Positions 59,914 through 64,000 of a stretch of 64,000 nucleotides of DNA are shown one piece after another. The notes under the pieces were generated by a model that ran no database searches, was not told the DNA's origin, and worked only from the letters and a program-made list of their open reading frames with translations. Source of the stretch: Alisma plantago-aquatica (lineage: Eukaryota; Streptophyta; Magnoliopsida; Alismatales; Alismataceae); NCBI GenBank assembly GCA_963693085.1, contig OY856409.1, positions 507,709,803 to 507,773,802 of the forward strand. Reading direction: 5' to 3'. Position numbers and translations under genes: made by a program. Position 1 is the stretch's first letter; each line of letters opens with the position of its first letter.

Positions 59914-61430
59914 TATTACAAACCGCACCCCTTTTGAGTGTTTTTCTTGCATCATCACAAAGGAAGCCCCATACTTTTGATGATTTTAATTTGAATTTTT
60001 ATTATAAAATGAATATAATAATGGCTTATCAATACTACTTTCTTTAGTAGTTCCTTGGTCTTTAATGTTTACTCCAAGTATGTGATCTCTTATTCCTAGT
60101 TTGTTCCTTGGTCATACAATATACTTGCAGGTTCTTCATTGATGTGTTCGTATTTGACTTGACATTATAGATTCAAAACCTTCTACGATCCATAATAACA
60201 TGGTTCTACTTAAACCATCTTCCTCAATCCTCCCTCAATTTTCTTAGGTTTGAATACATCCATTCAAAAACTTTAGGTAGTTATGTACATATCATTCATT
60301 TAATATGAAATGAATGGTGAGAGAATGTTTTCTTAATATAGAATTTTGGGGATAAGGTTTTCTTGAACATTTTTAACTTTAACCTTATTGCTTGATATTA
60401 TTACACCATATGTTTTCCATTATGACATTGTACATCTACAAAGGCAGAATTATTACAAATTATTGTAACGGTAGAACACCTCATATTAACTATCGAAGGC
60501 TTATATAATTTTATAATGTAACTAAATTATAGTTGTAGATGTGTACTAAAATGCATGAACCTATTAGGTTTATGTAGTAAGGTTAGGTATTAGCTAATTA
60601 GGTTGGCTTGAGTGTAGCTTGGTAGATCATCTCAAAAATAACTTGTTGCATTTGAGTCGAATATACATTGAGGTTAGGCTTGGATTGATACAAATGCCAG
60701 CCAGACACACTATCCACAACCATGCATCCATGATGAAGATCACAACAAGGTTGGTGTTTATCAATGAGGTGTGGCACTTGATGGAGGCTTGAGTGAAAGA
60801 AATGTTGCTAGAATGCAATGCAATGCTGAAATATAAGAAGGGGTCATTTGGATCAGACATCTCAAGTTTTGGTAGTTTGATATGTAAAAAGTACCACATC
60901 AGATCACCCGCTCAGCTGTGGGATAGCAAAAGCAACAAAATGTAAGTGACCACTACAGCAGGGTCTACTCATCAACCTGCCTGCAACTGACTGACATGGT
61001 AGTTTCTAGTTCCATGAAAATTGGCTTTGGTACCTGAGTTCCACAAGTCATACAATACAAAATGCAGTTGACGTTTATTGGGCTTTGATATAGAATGTTT
61101 TTTTTTAATATATAACTCCCAGTAATCTATAGTTTGGCATCCAAACAGTTGCTACTCTAGAATTTCATATTTTCCTTCCTTTGCCTAGGTTCAAATGAGA
61201 TTAAGGTTGAATTCAACTTAAATACAAGCCTCTAAACTCAAGGCCCAACCTACACTTTCGATTATATTGGGTCAGGATTGAATCAGGTTGTTTGGCGAAC
61301 TTTTGTGCAGGCCTACATATCAATATTTGTTCACGGTCATCGTTTGAAATAATGACACTTTTGTATCTTTGCATCTGAAATATCGATTTGTCACTTACAT
61401 ACGTTAGCAATATTCAAAGATTTTACCCAC
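59914..61430. other. Sequence without a recognised gene
   Basis: The 90-codon minus frame at 60627-60899 has no known motif. Base composition is slightly less AT-rich from about 60600 to 61060, but no splice or coding pattern is convincing. Confidence 0.4.
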
Positions 61431-61503
61431 CAGAGGAGAAGCAAGGACGTTACCACTGTAGGACTTACGGGCATGGTAGAAGTATCAAAGGTGTCATACG
61501 GGG

Positions 61504-61671
61504 ATGATCCTGTTGCTCTGGGTGAAAAAAGAACTCCTCATGAAGACGGAACACTCCATCAAGAACTACAAGAAGAAGCCATGGAGCAGGAGGATGGAAA
61601 TCAGGAAATTCAAGACGGACGACAACGACACAAAGGAAGTCGTAGTGGAGAGGTTGTACGACAACCACTCG
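61504..61671 (+). CDS. Exon-like short ORF ending at a splice-donor-like site (unknown)
   Basis: A 56-codon frame starting MILLLWVKKE and ending EVVVERLYDNHS runs exactly in phase to a good splice-donor match (TCG then GTATGT at 61672). It lies in a short island visibly richer in G and C than its surroundings. The peptide is charged (KKKPWSRRMEIRKFK, then an Asp-rich piece) and I do not recognise it. A second overlapping frame (61473-61691, MVEVSKVSYGDD) is also open, so the reading frame is uncertain. No acceptor or further exon is identified, and an ACCCGC-rich repeat follows at once. It could be a captured gene fragment or chance. Confidence 0.25.
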
Positions 61672-61697
61672 GTATGTATATAGTGTTGTAAATTGGT

Positions 61698-62405
61698 ATG
61701 AGTAGACATGCAGACCCACAAATCTAGACTCTTTAAAGACTCATCATGGGTCTAAATTCTTATACCTGCATACCCGTAGACCCATAAATCCTTAGACCCG
61801 CATATAAGCGGGTCCACTGATGGGTATGCTTAGACCCAGACCCGCTAGACCCGCAGACCCGCTATACATAAATAACTAATAGATAATGATTTTTCTATTT
61901 TAACTAATATAATACTTGAGATTATGTCCCACTTTAATTTTAAAAAAGGTTGATAGCAGTCATCTAATTAAGAATTAACTATTCTAATTTCAATCATGAG
62001 CAACATATGTAAACTTAAAATCAAAATAATGACAAGATATGCTACATAATTAAAATATTACGACGATGACTAAAAATATATTACAAATTAACTCAACTAA
62101 TCTTTAATCTACAAAGTTATTTAATTACTATTGTATGTTTATATACTATATGATTAAAATATCTCGTAGTATTAGTATAAACACAACATAATCATAATTT
62201 TCTTACAATAACAATATGATGTTCTCTGTGGAACCGCTTACCCGCATTCCCGCACCGCAAACTGGCTAATAATGTGGGCACGGGTATGGTGCAGGTCTAG
62301 ATTTTTTGTTATGCGGGTCTAGAACCGGAACCGTACCCGCTAAATTAGAAGGGTATGGATATGAATATGACCAGACCCGCACCATACCTGCAGCGTATCC
62401 CTAAT
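61698..62405. repeat. ACCCGC/GCGGGT-rich repetitive element
   Basis: Repeated ACCCGCA, AGACCCGC and GCGGGTCTAG motifs lie on both strands at its two ends (61720-61865 and 62235-62400), around an AT-rich centre. This arrangement suggests a degenerate inverted-repeat element of the same general kind as 41331-42025, but with a different motif. No transposase. Confidence 0.5.
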
Positions 62406-62838
62406 TTAGCACATTTTAATAAAAAAATTACCAATATAGCATACTTTATAAAATATTTTTTAAGATCAGCATGTTTTAATTTAAGATCGTCACTTTATAT
62501 GGAGTTTTTAATATTCAAGATAGAAGAGCGCCACAAAAATTGACGTCTTTATGTTAAAATAAGAAAATGAAAAAAAACGAATGTCAAAAGTATTCCATTG
62601 AGTGGAGGTTTCAACTTGACGGCTTCAAGTTCTGCTCAATGTGACACTTTCGAGTTTTAGGGAAAAAAAGCTAAAAATAAACACACAAATATTTGTGCAT
62701 TTTGGTACATAAACCGCCATTTGGAATGGCATATTTCATTCAAAGTGAGCTATTTTTGAAAATATTTCAAAAGGTGTGCTATGTATCTAAATATTTTTGT
62801 GAATATGCCACAATTAGTTTTTGCATACACACACACAC

Positions 62839-62840
<2 letters not shown>

Positions 62841-62868
<28 letters not shown>
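62841..62868. repeat. AT microsatellite (14 dinucleotides)
   Basis: Uninterrupted AT run bordered on both sides by short AC runs. Confidence 0.95.
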
Positions 62869-62876
<8 letters not shown>

Positions 62877-63073
62877 CACATATCTCTATGAAGAATAACA
62901 TGTATATGTATAGGCCGTTCATTCAATATTCGTGCAAGTAGCCTAGAGTTTGCTACCCGTCAGTCAAAAGAGTAACTATACTGCTATAAAAGTAACTCGT
63001 TAGACAAAAAAGTGACTATGATGATAAGAAATTAACTATATGACTAAAAGTATAAATCTAAGGAGAATACACA

Positions 63074-63075
<2 letters not shown>
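62869..63075. mobile_element. Microsatellite-bounded module A (Micron-like)
   Basis: Lies between two AT microsatellites. Contains GGCCGTTCATTC (62913-62924), GCTACCCGTC and repeated (A)GTAACTA motifs, which recur in module B. No coding capacity. Confidence 0.45.

Positions 63076-63137
<62 letters not shown>
63076..63137. repeat. AT microsatellite (31 dinucleotides)
   Basis: Uninterrupted 62-bp AT run separating the two related modules. Confidence 0.95.
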
Positions 63138-63139
<2 letters not shown>

Positions 63140-63320
63140 CTGTTCATTCGTTGCCCGACGGGTAGCCAGAATTTTCGCTACCCGCTGGAGTAACTCGGGT
63201 CACAAGAGTAACTATATGGTATGCTGGAGTAACCCGTCTGAATAGCAAGAGTAACTATATGGTATGCTGGAGTAACTCTGAGTGCAAAAGAGTAACTGCG
63301 CAGAAAATATACAGTCAATA
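63138..63320. mobile_element. Microsatellite-bounded module B (Micron-like)
   Basis: Starts GACTGTTCATTCG directly at the end of the AT run and finishes near AATAATATATATGG. It carries a hairpin with arms CGGGTAGC and GCTACCCG around a 10-nt loop (63160-63185). It also has a 31-bp direct repeat (63203-63233 and 63246-63276, period 43) that starts CAAGAGTAAC and ends GGAGTAAC. Confidence 0.5.
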
Positions 63321-63479
63321 ATATATATGGACGGGTTATTTTATTTTTGGGGGGCAAATGATATTATTTTTTGATCAAATTTTTTGGAGAGCTAGACAAA
63401 ATTATCCTCTACAATTGTGAAATTTAAAAAAAAATATATCAGGAAGTGTGAAATGTACTATTCTACCATACTAAACACC

Positions 63480-64000
63480 AAGACTCGTCTCTGTCCTTTT
63501 CTATTCCCTGATAAAGTTGGACTCTAATCGTTTTCTTCTCTTTCCATAAGCATTTAATCCCCCTAATGAATCTAGACTCTAAATGCTTTTGCGTTCTGCT
63601 CTATTTTTTCATAATAAAGTCATGTTTAATCAACTATTTTGCTTTTACCCCACGTGTGTTTGATTTCTATCTCGGTTTCGTTCTCTCTACACCGATTAAC
63701 TCTTTACTTTTAAGGCAGCAACCAAGGCAGCCGCACCGAACAGACGGAGGGTACTACCAAACCACTACAACGGACATCTCCCTCCGTAGCTACCAGATGG
63801 ATTGAATTATTATTTAGATGTCCCGTATCGGAGCCTCATGAAGAAGAAACTAGAACCAGAATGTCATCAACAACGTAACCATTAGGAGTCTTTAGTAGGT
63901 GACATGGACATACTGGAAGTGGCACGGAGGATGAAGTAAGAAAGCGGAATCTTGCTTCATCGCAATCAAGTTTGCACCAGAGTTACTTTAATTACTTGAT
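63480..64000. other. Less AT-rich segment, no gene called
   Basis: The last 500 bp are less AT-rich than most of the right half, and a G-box core CACGTG lies at 63651-63656. No credible ORF or splice pattern is visible. It may be the edge of a genic region to the right, which the window does not show. Confidence 0.3.

Noticed and set aside
1..64000. Integrated DNA virus, rRNA genes or a bacterial-type defence system
   Set aside because: Every protein signature that could be read is LTR-retrotransposon gag or pol. There is no pararetrovirus movement or coat protein motif, no rRNA sequence and no bacterial gene organisation.

Overview
This window is plant nuclear DNA made almost entirely of LTR retrotransposons and their remains. 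The basis is plant-type primer-binding sites (initiator-tRNA-Met type TGGTATCAGAGC and degenerate Athila/Tat type), plant Ty3/gypsy and Ty1/copia protein signatures, AT-rich intergenic sequence, AT microsatellites, and no recognisable intact host gene. A seed plant with a repeat-rich genome is the safe reading; I cannot name a species.

Region 1 (1-27463) is a head-to-tail array in which a unit of about 6.97 kb occurs almost four times. Each unit is one giant LTR (about 5.5 kb) plus a 1468-bp internal domain. The internal domain carries only a PBS, a broken gag and a polypurine tract. Everything reads on the minus strand, and neighbouring units share their LTRs (LTR-internal-LTR-internal). The array begins before position 1 and ends cleanly at 27463. 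No pol is present, so the element must have depended on a partner for reverse transcriptase and integrase. Its LTRs contain a cluster of CAAACGG hairpin dyads, a 27/28-bp minisatellite and six exact telobox 9-mers.

Region 2 (27464-34761) holds an old long-LTR remnant, then a second and unrelated tandem LTR array. That array is TRIM-like, with 113-bp LTRs, internals of 11 to about 100 bp, and PBS and PPT still readable. A small non-autonomous element with roughly 160-bp LTRs and no pol is joined to it.

Region 3 (34762-45573) is decayed Ty3/gypsy material on the minus strand: an Athila/Tat-like LTR-PBS-gag segment (about 37.7-39.95 kb), a GGTTTGG-rich inverted-repeat element, and a chromovirus RT-RNaseH-integrase pseudogene (43.1-44.6 kb).

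Region 4 (45574-57141) is a nested pair. A minus-strand element without visible pol (LTRs about 1.5 kb, internal about 3 kb) has its left LTR interrupted by a complete but dead plus-strand Ty1/copia element (46072-51534). The uninterrupted right LTR serves as the empty-site reference.

Region 5 (57142-64000) contains the missing amino-terminal part of a chromovirus RT (59.55-59.91 kb), a dyad-type minisatellite, one short exon-like island (about 61.5 kb), an ACCCGC-rich repeat, and two modules each bounded by AT microsatellites in the manner of the rice Micron family. The genes form no host pathway; the window is a stratified record of transposon insertion, LTR recombination and decay.
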